A stretch of 64,000 nt of DNA from Bacteriovoracaceae bacterium UBA3083 (GTDB taxonomy: Bacteria > Bdellovibrionota > Bacteriovoracia > Bacteriovoracales > Bacteriovoracaceae): assembly GCA_002366565.1 (NCBI GenBank), contig DFBJ01000006.1, positions 108,883 to 172,882 on the forward strand, in the 5' to 3' direction. Shown one piece after another: positions 42,704 through 51,238 of this stretch (positions within the stretch are counted from its first letter, which is position 1; each line of letters starts with the position of its first letter). Below the pieces are notes generated by a model. That model was not told the DNA's origin. It saw only the letters and a program-made list of their open reading frames with translations, and searched no databases. Position numbers and translations under genes: made by a program.

Positions 42704-44766
42704 TAAGTTGCTGGGTTAAACATATACATTGTATTCCACAATCCTGGGCTTTGATAATAGCCCGGGGTGTAGGAATAGTAAGGGCTATAGCCATAGTTTC
42801 CATACATCAATGGGTTATAGAAAGTTGGCTGTTGAGTCTGATACATTGAACTCATAATATCTGGAATTGAACTTGTTAGAGAGTCTGTCATTTCTTTAGT
42901 AAATATAGAACTACTTCCTGAAGATGAAACTTGTCTACTCTCTTCTTCCTCTTCTTCATCATAATAATCTTCATTAAGAAGCACACAACGAACAGTTCTA
43001 ACAGGAGATCCATTACTTAAGAGTTTAACCGTGACTTCTTCTTTAAGCTTATCTCTTCCGATAGCGCAAAATATTTGAACTGAGTCTTTTTTCTGCTGAA
43101 CACTAGAGCAACTCCCGCGTCTAGAATCAACTTTGATTTTCATTAAGTTTTTTAGGAAATCAACTTGTCCCACAGATTTAAAGTCTGATTCATTTTCAAA
43201 CTTCATGAGCTTAAAGTGACACTGTCTATTCTTTTTAATGATATCAAAGAAGTAGTTATCACCACCGACGTATTTCTTTACTTGTATCTTCTTAGTGTCA
43301 CTAACTCGAGAGTTATGAAGAAGCTCTACTTGATAGCTATAAGCCTTTTTCCCTCTCTTAGAGCTTAAGCTTGCATTCTCTTTAGAGTATTCAATCTCAT
43401 TATCTGATTTATTTTTAATTTTTATAGAAAGCCCTAGATCTTTATATGTAGCGGGAGATATTTCTCCTCCATCACCAAGAACATTAACCTTATCAATTTG
43501 AGTTAATGAGTTTACTTCACTAGCTTCAAGCTCAAGAGAAAACTTTGAAAAAGTACCTATTTCGATACTCTTTTCAATTGTTTCTGGTCCTGAGTAAATT
43601 CCTGTTAAAGAATAAGGAGTGAGGGTTTTCTTACATTTTAATATTTTTCTCTGAGTAGAGATATAACTACAATTTTCATTTTCTGAAAAACTCACCTTCT
43701 TAAGTTCTTCACCGCTCTCACTTCCTTGCACATAAACGTGCGCCGAAACAAGCTTATACTGAGCGCTACTATCAGTTTTCACCTTAAGTTCAAAACCATT
43801 ATCTGGAAATATATCAGCGAAGAGAGTCTTTTCACTCTGACCTTCAGGAATCACTTTTAATACATATGAACTCACTCCATCAGTACTACATTCAATGAAA
43901 TCATTCTTTACAGAACACTTCTCAGAGAGAACCTCAAATGAGCTAGAAGGTAAGACTTCCATAGGTTTATTTAATGATAACTTTTGAACTTGAAATCTAT
44001 TCTTACTTCCATCTATTTCATTAAGTTTGTATGACATTTCTTGATTAATTTTTAAGGTTAGCTCATCCGTTAAATCACCAATCGCTAATTTTAAAGTCAT
44101 ACTTTCTCCGCCCACGATTGTGCACGAAAACTTCTTCTTTAAAGAACTCCCCATATCACAAACACCACCAGAGACATTTAATTTTACTTCCTTACCTTTA
44201 ACAAGCTCATCATCTACTAGAACTTCTATATCCTTCTTAAGTGAATAAGTATTTGGATTGGCCTCAATTAATTCTAACTGAGCAACTTTATCAAAAATCT
44301 GATTAAGAAAAGACTTCAACTCTCCAATCTGCCCATCATCAAAACGAACCTCATCAATAGAACAAGTTGCTCTTTGCCCATCTAAAAATAATGATTTATC
44401 AACACATGGAAGCCCTTCCTCTTTTGGATAGAAAGACAGATGATCCTTTTCAACTTGAAAGTCAGACCCATACCTCGCCTTTGACTCTACAAACCTTCTC
44501 ACAGATCCTTCAAAAGACTTTAGAGACTCTTCACTAGCAAGCCCCTTAAGACTCAAATTTAAGACCATCTTATAGCCTTCAGCTGTTGATTTCCCGAGAA
44601 AACCAATCGTTTTAAAGAGCTCTAAGTTTGAATTTTCTTTGAATTCATTTTCTAGGAATGCATGAAAGTCGGCATTGTATTTTCTTAAAACTCTCTCCTC
44701 ACAAGAATTTGCACTTGCGAAAAAGGATAAAGAAAATAGTAATAACGAAAATAGGTAAACTCTCAC
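42700..44766 (-). CDS. Large uncharacterised secreted protein with tyrosine-rich tail
   Basis: The 688-residue protein begins with a signal peptide (RVYLFSLLLFSLSFFASA, cleaved near residue 19). The body is beta-rich with repeated Cys pairs. From about residue 605 there is an acidic DEEEEEE run, a serine-rich linker and a C-terminal segment of Tyr, Pro, Gly and Gln (PLMYGNYGYSPYYSYTPGYY) ending in FNPATY. I recognise no family or enzyme motif. An adhesive or surface-exposed tail is suggested by the composition only. A terminator separates it from the Yej transporter genes upstream. Confidence 0.8.
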   Translation of the reverse strand: MRVYLFSLLLFSLSFFASANSCEERVLRKYNADFHAFLENEFKENSNLELFKTIGFLGKSTAEGYKMVLNLSLKGLASEESLKSFEGSVRRFVESKARYGSDFQVEKDHLSFYPKEEGLPCVDKSLFLDGQRATCSIDEVRFDDGQIGELKSFLNQIFDKVAQLELIEANPNTYSLKKDIEVLVDDELVKGKEVKLNVSGGVCDMGSSLKKKFSCTIVGGESMTLKLAIGDLTDELTLKINQEMSYKLNEIDGSKNRFQVQKLSLNKPMEVLPSSSFEVLSEKCSVKNDFIECSTDGVSSYVLKVIPEGQSEKTLFADIFPDNGFELKVKTDSSAQYKLVSAHVYVQGSESGEELKKVSFSENENCSYISTQRKILKCKKTLTPYSLTGIYSGPETIEKSIEIGTFSKFSLELEASEVNSLTQIDKVNVLGDGGEISPATYKDLGLSIKIKNKSDNEIEYSKENASLSSKRGKKAYSYQVELLHNSRVSDTKKIQVKKYVGGDNYFFDIIKKNRQCHFKLMKFENESDFKSVGQVDFLKNLMKIKVDSRRGSCSSVQQKKDSVQIFCAIGRDKLKEEVTVKLLSNGSPVRTVRCVLLNEDYYDEEEEEESRQVSSSGSSSIFTKEMTDSLTSSIPDIMSSMYQTQQPTFYNPLMYGNYGYSPYYSYTPGYYQSPGLWNTMYMFNPATY

Positions 44767-44812
44767 CCTAAGCTTATCGGGAAGATTGGAAATAAAATGA
44801 AGGGCTTTTTAG

Positions 44813-44841
44813 CTAAAAAAAAGGGCCCAAAATAGGCCCTT
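44813..44841 (-). terminator. Rho-independent terminator of the yej operon
   Basis: On the minus strand AAGGGCC and GGCCCTT (44841-44821) form a 7-bp stem with a CTATTTTG-type loop, followed by a run of eight T (44820-44813). It lies 16 bases after the yejE stop and before the secreted-protein start. This is the clearest terminator in the window. Confidence 0.88.
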
Positions 44842-44856
44842 AAGATATTGATTTAA

Positions 44857-45882
44857 TTAATTTTCTGATAGTTTTGGATCCATTGCATCTCTAACACCAT
44901 CCCCTACAAGAACTAGTAAGAAGAGAGTTATCGCTAGAGCAAAACCTGGATAAACAGCAAGCCACCATGCAATTGTAAAGTTCTTCTGTGCCTGTGCTAA
45001 AAGCTCACCCCAAGATGGAGTTGGAACAGGAAGACCAAAACCTAGGTAATCAAGAGAAGCTAGTCCCATAATATGCCCAGAGATTGCAAATGGAGTAAAC
45101 GTAATTATTGGCGACAACGAGTTTGGTAGAATATGCTTAAAGATAATTCTTCCATCTTTAGAACCCATTCCTCTTGCAGCTTCAACAAACTCTTTCTTTC
45201 TATTCTTAAGAAATTCACCTCTAACGTAATAACTAATTGGTATCCATGAAAATAGACATGAGATAATAATTAGCATTCCAAGTGAAGGACTAAAGATATC
45301 AATAAGAATAATGAGTAGGAAGAACTGAGGAACAGTACTAAGTACTTCAATTGCTCTTTGAGTAAGAATATCTACCTTTCCACCAAAGAAACCACTAACT
45401 CCACCAACAACAACACCCATTAAGAATGTAATAAACCAAACAGCTACCGCGTATACGATACTATACTTGAATCCGTAAAGAACTCTTGTAAATACATCTC
45501 GTCCTCTATCATCTGTTCCCATAAGGTTGTCAGCAGAAGGAGGTGCAGGATAGTAATCTACTTTAGAGTTACTCTCATTTGGGTTCCATTTAATGATAGG
45601 CCATAGAACAGTATCATCTTCAGATAACTCTAGTGTTCTATAGTTCATTATAAGCGTTGTCTTAATTCCAAACTCAGTTGGATGATACTGCTTAAGAACT
45701 GGGAAGTATGATGTTCCCTTATAGTTTAAATATAGTGGTCTACTATTCGCAATTAATGGAGCTGCAAAAGTTAGTAATAAACAAATAGTAAAAACTACTG
45801 CTGCAAATACAGCTGGTTTATTTCTCTTAAAACGCTTCCATCTTTTTAGCGTTAGTTCATTTTTTATACGACTTTCTATCAT
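44857..45882 (-). CDS. yejE: Peptide ABC transporter permease, YejE/OppC-like
   Basis: The 341-residue inner-membrane protein has an N-terminal helix, a periplasmic segment with NYKGTSYFPVLKQYH and MGTDDRGRDVFTR, then five helices with the permease loop EFVEAARGMGSKDGRIIFKH, the EAA motif contacting the ATPase. The extra segment after helix 1 is characteristic of YejE (microcin C/peptide importers) rather than ordinary OppC. The gene overlaps yejB by 4 bases. No matching ATPase (YejF) gene follows; a terminator comes next instead. Confidence 0.88.
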   Translation of the reverse strand: MIESRIKNELTLKRWKRFKRNKPAVFAAVVFTICLLLTFAAPLIANSRPLYLNYKGTSYFPVLKQYHPTEFGIKTTLIMNYRTLELSEDDTVLWPIIKWNPNESNSKVDYYPAPPSADNLMGTDDRGRDVFTRVLYGFKYSIVYAVAVWFITFLMGVVVGGVSGFFGGKVDILTQRAIEVLSTVPQFFLLIILIDIFSPSLGMLIIISCLFSWIPISYYVRGEFLKNRKKEFVEAARGMGSKDGRIIFKHILPNSLSPIITFTPFAISGHIMGLASLDYLGFGLPVPTPSWGELLAQAQKNFTIAWWLAVYPGFALAITLFLLVLVGDGVRDAMDPKLSEN

Positions 45883-46919
45883 GAGAAATCTATCCTTGGA
45901 TCAACTAGAACATAACAAAGGTCACTTATTAAGTTACCAACTAACATTATAAGAGACTGAATAAATACAAGCCCCATAATCACATTATAATCTCTCTCAA
46001 GAAGAGACTGGTAACCTAGAAGACCCATACCATCGAGTTGGAAAATTGTTTCAATTAGAAGAGAACCAGCAAAGAATACTGCTAAGAAAGATCCAATCCC
46101 TGTAACGATAGGAATAAGTGCATTTCTTAAAGCATGCTTTAGGTAAACAACCTTCTCACTTAAACCTTTTGCTCTTGCAGTTCTAACGTAGTCCTTCTTG
46201 ATTTCTTCAATTAATGAGTTCTTCATTAAAAGAGTCAAAACAGTAAACTGACTAATCATGTAAGAGATAAGAGGTAGAATAAAGTGATGTGTTCTATCTA
46301 TGATTTTTTCCCAAAGGTTCATATCGTAATACTCATCTGAGTATAACTCTCCAACAGGAAACCACTCAAAGAATGCTCCACCGGCGAGAAATACGATTAA
46401 GATAATACCTAACATGAAACCTGGAATTGAATACATTCCTGAAAGTACAACACTTGAAATCATATCAAACTTAGTACCATTCTTAATGGCCTTAATAACC
46501 CCTAGAGGAATACAAATTAGATACGATAGTAAAAGTGAAACAACACCAAACTGAAGCGAAACTGGAAACTTACTTGAGACAACGTCTAAGACAGGCTCTT
46601 CATAAGTAAACGACTCACCAAAGTCTAGTTTTGCAATATTAGTTAACCAAATCCAGTATCTAACATGAACTGGCTTATCAAATCCATATTGCTTCTTTAA
46701 GGCCTCTAGAACTTCCTCACTAATAGCACTGTCTTTACTAGAATTACTCATTCCAGCATTTCCACCGCCATCAGCACCTACTCCACCAAAACGCATTTGT
46801 TGGATTTTTTGTTCTATAGGCGAACCTGGTGCAACATTAATAATTGCAAATGTAACTACAGTGATCCCTATTAGAACAGGGATCATTAGTAGTATTCTTC
46901 TTAAGATATAATTAAACAA
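45879..46919 (-). CDS. yejB: Peptide ABC transporter permease, YejB/OppB-like
   Basis: The 346 residues start NYILRRILLMIPVLIGI, a family signature, with a TTG at 46919 and AGGAG six bases before it. Six membrane helices are visible, with a segment of Gly/Ser after helix 1 (GGVGADGGGNAGM), KLDFGESF, and the EAA loop DYVRTARAKGLSEKVVYLKH. It pairs with YejE to form the channel. The Gly-rich insertion near residue 50 is a little longer than in ordinary OppB. Confidence 0.88.
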   Translation of the reverse strand: MFNYILRRILLMIPVLIGITVVTFAIINVAPGSPIEQKIQQMRFGGVGADGGGNAGMSNSSKDSAISEEVLEALKKQYGFDKPVHVRYWIWLTNIAKLDFGESFTYEEPVLDVVSSKFPVSLQFGVVSLLLSYLICIPLGVIKAIKNGTKFDMISSVVLSGMYSIPGFMLGIILIVFLAGGAFFEWFPVGELYSDEYYDMNLWEKIIDRTHHFILPLISYMISQFTVLTLLMKNSLIEEIKKDYVRTARAKGLSEKVVYLKHALRNALIPIVTGIGSFLAVFFAGSLLIETIFQLDGMGLLGYQSLLERDYNVIMGLVFIQSLIMLVGNLISDLCYVLVDPRIDFS

Positions 46920-46956
46920 CTCTAACTCCTATCAGCTTCAACTAAAATTATTCGAC

Positions 46957-48591
46957 TTACTTCTTGATCCACCAGTAATTTAAACCTAGATCAAATTGGT
47001 AAGTATCTTTCTCACGCTTTAGTCTGTCAGAATGTCCGTAAAATCTATATTTTTCGTTAAAGAAAAATGCATAAGGAACATCTTCTGCAATTTGCTTATA
47101 TACTTCTTTTAATAGAACAATTCTCTTATTTTGATCAAGCTCTACTCTTGCTTCATCAATAAGCTTATCAACTTTAGGGTTCTTGTAAGATACAAAGTTT
47201 GAACCTGAAGCAGTTGCTGAGCTTGAGTGCCATACTTGCTTAGGGTCCCAATCAATTGATCCACCAGACCATGCAAGTCTAACAGCTTCAAAAGATCTCT
47301 CATCAAGTTTCTTGATGAATGTGTTCCACTCAACAAACTTAACATTGATATCAACACCAGCTTTTTTGGCGTCTTCTTTATAGATAGTTAAATACTTTAC
47401 GAATTCTTGATTTGGCTCAAGGATTGTGAAAGACATTTTTACTTTCTGACCATCAATCATTTTATCTAAGATACCGTCTTTATCAGTATCGGCCCAACCT
47501 TCTTTTCTTAATAATTTAAGAGCAAGTTTTGGGTTATAAAGGATTGGCTTAACTTTTTCGTTTGCATAAATTGATTGCTTATAAAGCGGTCCAGTTGCAG
47601 GAAGTGACATTCCAAAACGGAACTTCTCAATCATTTTTTCTCTATCAAGTAAGTGATAAAGAGCTACACGAACATTTTTTGACTTAAATAATCTATCGTT
47701 AAGGTTCCAACCAATGAATCCGTAACCTGTAGGTGCTTTGTTTTGAGTCTTAACTTTAAAAACTGTTTTTCCCCACTGAGGACCATTAGTTTTTCTTTCG
47801 TACTCTTCAACAGATAAACCATTGAAGTCTAGGTCACCCTTTTGAAGACGTTGAATAGCAACTGTACCATCCTTAACAAATCTCATTAGGATTCTACCAA
47901 AGTTGTGCTCTTTAGATCTTGCTTTATCGTTAGCTCCCCACCAAGTTTTATTTCTAACTAGAGTGATGTGCTTTCCTCTTCTGTATCCATCTAGCTTATA
48001 AGGACCAGTTCCGATAAGAGTCTTATTTAGCTTCTTCTTTTGTTTCTTAGTTGGGTTTTCATAAATGTGCTTTGGAACAACTGATAAACCAGCTACAACA
48101 TCAAAGTTCTTGAAGTACTTCTTCTTAGCGATGAACTTGATTTTGTTCTTACCGATGATATCTGCAGAAGCAATATTCTCGTAGTAAGGCTTGATTTGAG
48201 CTGTCTTATACTTATTTGTTGGATCAACAATTGCGTCAAAAGAGAACTTTACGTCTTCAACTGTTAAAGGCTTTCCATCATGCCACTTAACACCATCTCT
48301 TAATGTAAAAGTATATTCTGTTCCATCTTTTGAAATTTCCCAGCTCTCTGCTAGTAGCGGTTGCCACTCGTAAGTATCAGGGTTTCTATCTGCAAGTCCT
48401 TCAATAATGTAAGACTGTACTGAAGATGCGTATGCATCAGTAGATGATAATGGGTTTAGCGTCGTAGGTGCTTGACCAAGGTTATACTTAAAGGTTCCAC
48501 CTTTAACGGCCTTAGGACTTCCAACTCCTAGAGTTGAGATCGATAAAACTGCGAGTGTAAATATCGCAATAAATTTCTTTGTCGTTAGCAT
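46957..48591 (-). CDS. yejA: Peptide/microcin C-type ABC substrate-binding protein, YejA-like
   Basis: The 544-residue exported protein has a signal peptide of about 24 residues with no lipobox cysteine. It is a family-5 solute-binding protein: TFTLRDGVKWHDGKPLTVED (120s), GTGPYKL, ALKLLRKEGW and FVEWNTFIKKL. The YejA resemblance comes from the gene order and the YejE/YejB neighbours. AAAGGA precedes the ATG. It should bind peptides in the periplasm and deliver them to YejB/YejE. It is the first gene of the operon. Confidence 0.88.
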   Translation of the reverse strand: MLTTKKFIAIFTLAVLSISTLGVGSPKAVKGGTFKYNLGQAPTTLNPLSSTDAYASSVQSYIIEGLADRNPDTYEWQPLLAESWEISKDGTEYTFTLRDGVKWHDGKPLTVEDVKFSFDAIVDPTNKYKTAQIKPYYENIASADIIGKNKIKFIAKKKYFKNFDVVAGLSVVPKHIYENPTKKQKKKLNKTLIGTGPYKLDGYRRGKHITLVRNKTWWGANDKARSKEHNFGRILMRFVKDGTVAIQRLQKGDLDFNGLSVEEYERKTNGPQWGKTVFKVKTQNKAPTGYGFIGWNLNDRLFKSKNVRVALYHLLDREKMIEKFRFGMSLPATGPLYKQSIYANEKVKPILYNPKLALKLLRKEGWADTDKDGILDKMIDGQKVKMSFTILEPNQEFVKYLTIYKEDAKKAGVDINVKFVEWNTFIKKLDERSFEAVRLAWSGGSIDWDPKQVWHSSSATASGSNFVSYKNPKVDKLIDEARVELDQNKRIVLLKEVYKQIAEDVPYAFFFNEKYRFYGHSDRLKREKDTYQFDLGLNYWWIKK

Positions 48592-48713
48592 TTCATATCC
48601 TTTGCTTTAATTGGCTGGCAGAGCATATATAATCTTGACTGAAATGTTAAGGAACATGTGCCATCTTTGCCCTTAAATATGTAATTTTTATGGTGTTTTA
48701 AAGGAGTTTAAGG

Positions 48714-49400
48714 CTATTTTTTATAGAATAATCTTGGGTCAAGGGACCATCTATCGAGAGATAGATTCTCATCGGAAATCCTGTATTTCTGCAATTTAAA
48801 TTCAATTTCGTTGATTCTTACTTCCAAGCCCTTGTAATTTCTAAGTGCATCAAGCCTATCTTCTTCAAGAGAAGCAAGTTCATCTCTCCACTGGGCCTCT
48901 AACTTGTCGCGCAATACCTGGTAACGGCTACTCACCGCATTAACTTTTTCGATATGACTATCTAATTGCTTTTTTCTTGATAATATTTTGCTGGTAAGCG
49001 CCATTTTCTTCTTAACGAGTATTTCAATCAGCTCTTTACCCATTGCAATATTATTTTCGAGGTCTTCACTGAAAAATTTTAGGTAAACACCAGCACCTAG
49101 ACTAACTCTTGAACTGCAATCGTTCATATTTGGAACTTTTATTAGAAGGTAATTACTACTCTTTCCTGCAACATAGGCCCTGCAGTGAAAGGCCGGATTG
49201 TGCTGATCCCAAAACTCTACTCTGTCTTTCTTGTTAAGATACTTAACGTTTTCAAAGTCTACCTTGATTCTCACTAGGTTTGCTTCTTCACGCAGGTATG
49301 ACACCCGTCCAGAGAACATCCCATGCTCACTCATTTTCTTACTTTCAGCAATTGAGTAAGTCGAGATGAGGATAAATAGAATAGATAAAAGAATCTTCAT
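48714..49400 (-). CDS. Uncharacterised exported protein with C-terminal coiled coil
   Basis: ATG at 49400 gives a 228-residue protein beginning with a signal peptide (KILLSILFILISTYSIAES). Residues about 30-115 are a beta-rich domain with two cysteines, and about 120-205 form a long Lys/Glu/Leu coiled coil. Two earlier starts (TTG 49421, ATG 49418) would place seven or more extra residues before the signal peptide. I recognise no family. It follows a separate unit of exported proteins and ends 122 bases before the yejA start. An envelope-associated or scaffold function is possible but not shown. Confidence 0.7.
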   Translation of the reverse strand: MKILLSILFILISTYSIAESKKMSEHGMFSGRVSYLREEANLVRIKVDFENVKYLNKKDRVEFWDQHNPAFHCRAYVAGKSSNYLLIKVPNMNDCSSRVSLGAGVYLKFFSEDLENNIAMGKELIEILVKKKMALTSKILSRKKQLDSHIEKVNAVSSRYQVLRDKLEAQWRDELASLEEDRLDALRNYKGLEVRINEIEFKLQKYRISDENLSLDRWSLDPRLFYKK

Positions 49401-49443
49401 TCTATCATTATCACTCATCAAGTGATTTTCAGGTAGTAGGTAA

Positions 49444-50118
49444 TTATCTCAAGGGCTTTTGAAGGATTATTGAGCTCGTAAACTCTTTTAGATGAAGTGG
49501 CTCTTCAAACTTTAAAACTCTTAATTGTGGAAACATAGTAAGTAGCTCAAGTTCTTTTAAAAGATACTTATCCTCATATTTTTCGTTTCCAGGGAGTGTT
49601 TTCTGCTTCTTTGTATGAGACTCATAGATTAGAAGACCACCAGGCTTTAACCACTTCACCAAGTCTTTATTAAGCGCTCTATCAACATAGTAAAATACCA
49701 AAATAGCATCATAGGAATTTTCTTTTGCCTTAAAGTCATCCATTGATGAAACTACGGCGTTTATTCTAATTCCATGCTCAGCAGCTAAACGTCGTGCCTT
49801 TCGAACAGCGATAGCAGAGATATCTACACCAGTAACATTATAGCCCTTCCGAGCAAGAAAGACTGTATTACGTCCCTCTCCCATTCCTACATCTAAAACT
49901 TTTGAAGCAAGCGGAATATAACCATAGTTTTCAGCAAGAAATTTCGCAGGAGTTTTACCATAGAGATAATCTTCACCTGAAAATTTCTTATCCCAAAACT
50001 TTATGCTTTCTTTTTGTTTTCTTACTCCAGACAAGAGTTGATATCTATTTCCAGATATAGCTTGCCTAGCAAAGGTAGGTAGTGAAATGAAGGTAATAAG
50101 TAGAATTATTTTAAACAT
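49444..50118 (-). CDS. Apparently exported SAM-dependent methyltransferase
   Basis: The 224-residue protein has a class I methyltransferase core: SKVLDVGMGEGRNTVFLA (motif I), VTGVDIS and SYDAILVFYYVDRAL, with a TehB-like layout, and KPGGLLIYESH. The first 18 residues, KIILLITFISLPTFA, look like a signal peptide ending before RQA. An exported SAM methyltransferase is unusual because SAM is cytoplasmic. It may be an uncleaved anchor, or the true start may be further in, although no better start with a ribosome site was seen. It lies 9 bases after the acidic protein gene. Confidence 0.75.
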   Translation of the reverse strand: MFKIILLITFISLPTFARQAISGNRYQLLSGVRKQKESIKFWDKKFSGEDYLYGKTPAKFLAENYGYIPLASKVLDVGMGEGRNTVFLARKGYNVTGVDISAIAVRKARRLAAEHGIRINAVVSSMDDFKAKENSYDAILVFYYVDRALNKDLVKWLKPGGLLIYESHTKKQKTLPGNEKYEDKYLLKELELLTMFPQLRVLKFEEPLHLKEFTSSIILQKPLR

Positions 50119-50127
50119 AGAATCATT

Positions 50128-50625
50128 CTAACTTGAAGTGAGGTCATTTAAAACCTCGTCAGATAATTCCTCAAAGTTTTCTTCTACTTCCTCTAGTTGA
50201 AAATCTGCAACTGCATCGGTTTCATCGAGCTCTACTAGTTCTGGCTCATCCTCAGACTCACCATCAAAATAAAGCATTAAAAGATCATACTTTCTTTTTA
50301 AATCCTTAATGAAGAAATGAACTCTATCATCAACAGTTTGAGGCATATCTTCAGTTGAAGTTAGATACCACTCCATTTTATCTACAGTTTCATAGAACTC
50401 ATCTAAAACAACTAATAGCTCAGGAGAAAGAAACTTAAGATCCCCTATTCCCACTTTATTGTATCTAGACCTAAAAACTGCTGGAAAGTGAGAACGTGTT
50501 CTTTTAAGTGAAAAAATTGTTAGGTATTCAACTTCTCTCTCTTTAATTCTTTCAAAGAGATTCTTAGCGTCTAGTCTTATCAGTGTGATAAGACGAGAAA
50601 CAATTTGTTCCTGACTAATTTTCAC
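50128..50625 (-). CDS. Uncharacterised acidic protein
   Basis: The 165-residue soluble protein starts at GTG 50625, which overlaps the upstream TGA (GTGA) and has GGGAG six bases before it. The first 110 residues are mixed helix with basic patches, and the last 45 are strongly acidic (DGESEDEPELVELDETDA, then EEVEENFEEL). I recognise no family. It is translationally coupled to the upstream unknown gene, which suggests a common function. Confidence 0.65.
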   Translation of the reverse strand: MKISQEQIVSRLITLIRLDAKNLFERIKEREVEYLTIFSLKRTRSHFPAVFRSRYNKVGIGDLKFLSPELLVVLDEFYETVDKMEWYLTSTEDMPQTVDDRVHFFIKDLKRKYDLLMLYFDGESEDEPELVELDETDAVADFQLEEVEENFEELSDEVLNDLTSS

Positions 50626-51089
50626 ATTTTACTCCCGGCATCTGTAGGGAGTTTTGATCTTACTCCTCCAGGCCATGTTAACTTTGTTCTTCTGTCTTCA
50701 TAAATAGATAGTGCAATTAATTTTACCACTTCTTTGACTTCAACAGGTAGCTGAAAATAATGGTAAGATTTATTTCTAAAACCTTTCGCAGAAATATCGG
50801 CCATAGCAAAACTAGAGATGTCATAAAGACAAAACTTCTTGGCCAGTACCATATGATCTAGAAAACTCTTTCTAGCTCTTAGAAAATTTCCATATTTTGT
50901 AATAGTTGAGCTAATAGATATAATATACTCTCTATTATTATGCTTGATATCTTTTAATTCTTTAAGAGATACAGGAACTAGTGAAATACCATATCCCTTA
51001 AACATTTCAGAGAGATAGATATAATCCTCTGAGACATTCTTGTCATTTTTTAAATAGAATATAAATATTTCTCGACTAGAGTTCATCAT
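50622..51089 (-). CDS. Uncharacterised conserved-looking protein
   Basis: The 155-residue protein reads like a compact alpha/beta domain: EIFIFYLKNDKNVSEDYIYL, YIISISSTITKYGNFLRARK and DHMVLAKKFCLYDIS, with a C-terminal Trp-Pro-Gly-Gly motif (TWPGGVRSK). A TIR-like or response-regulator-like fold could be imagined from the first strand, but no signature residues are present. No signal peptide. It overlaps the acidic-protein gene by 4 bases and is the first gene of the unit that also includes the exported methyltransferase. Confidence 0.65.
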   Translation of the reverse strand: MMNSSREIFIFYLKNDKNVSEDYIYLSEMFKGYGISLVPVSLKELKDIKHNNREYIISISSTITKYGNFLRARKSFLDHMVLAKKFCLYDISSFAMADISAKGFRNKSYHYFQLPVEVKEVVKLIALSIYEDRRTKLTWPGGVRSKLPTDAGSKM

Positions 51090-51174
51090 AAGAACTATAT
51101 CGGAAGATTAGAAAGGAAGTTATAGAGCTCAATTTAGCTTACAACTTAGGTAGAACATTTTGCCTACAAAAAGC

Positions 51175-51202
51175 TAAATGAATTAGTCTAAATTACCGAT
51201 AA
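51175..51202 (+). promoter_or_regulatory. Possible sigma28 (FliA) flagellar-type promoter of the chemotaxis gene
   Basis: TAAA (51175-51178) and ACCGATAA (51195-51202) resemble the sigma28 elements TAAA and GCCGATAA. The spacer is 16 bases where 15 is typical, and the -10 box matches at 7 of 8 positions. It lies 37 bases before the chemotaxis receptor start. Sigma28 controls many such receptors, so the location is sensible, but it is unproven. Confidence 0.45.
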
Positions 51203-51238
51203 AGATGTAACTAATTTTATATTCGAGGTCGAACTACA

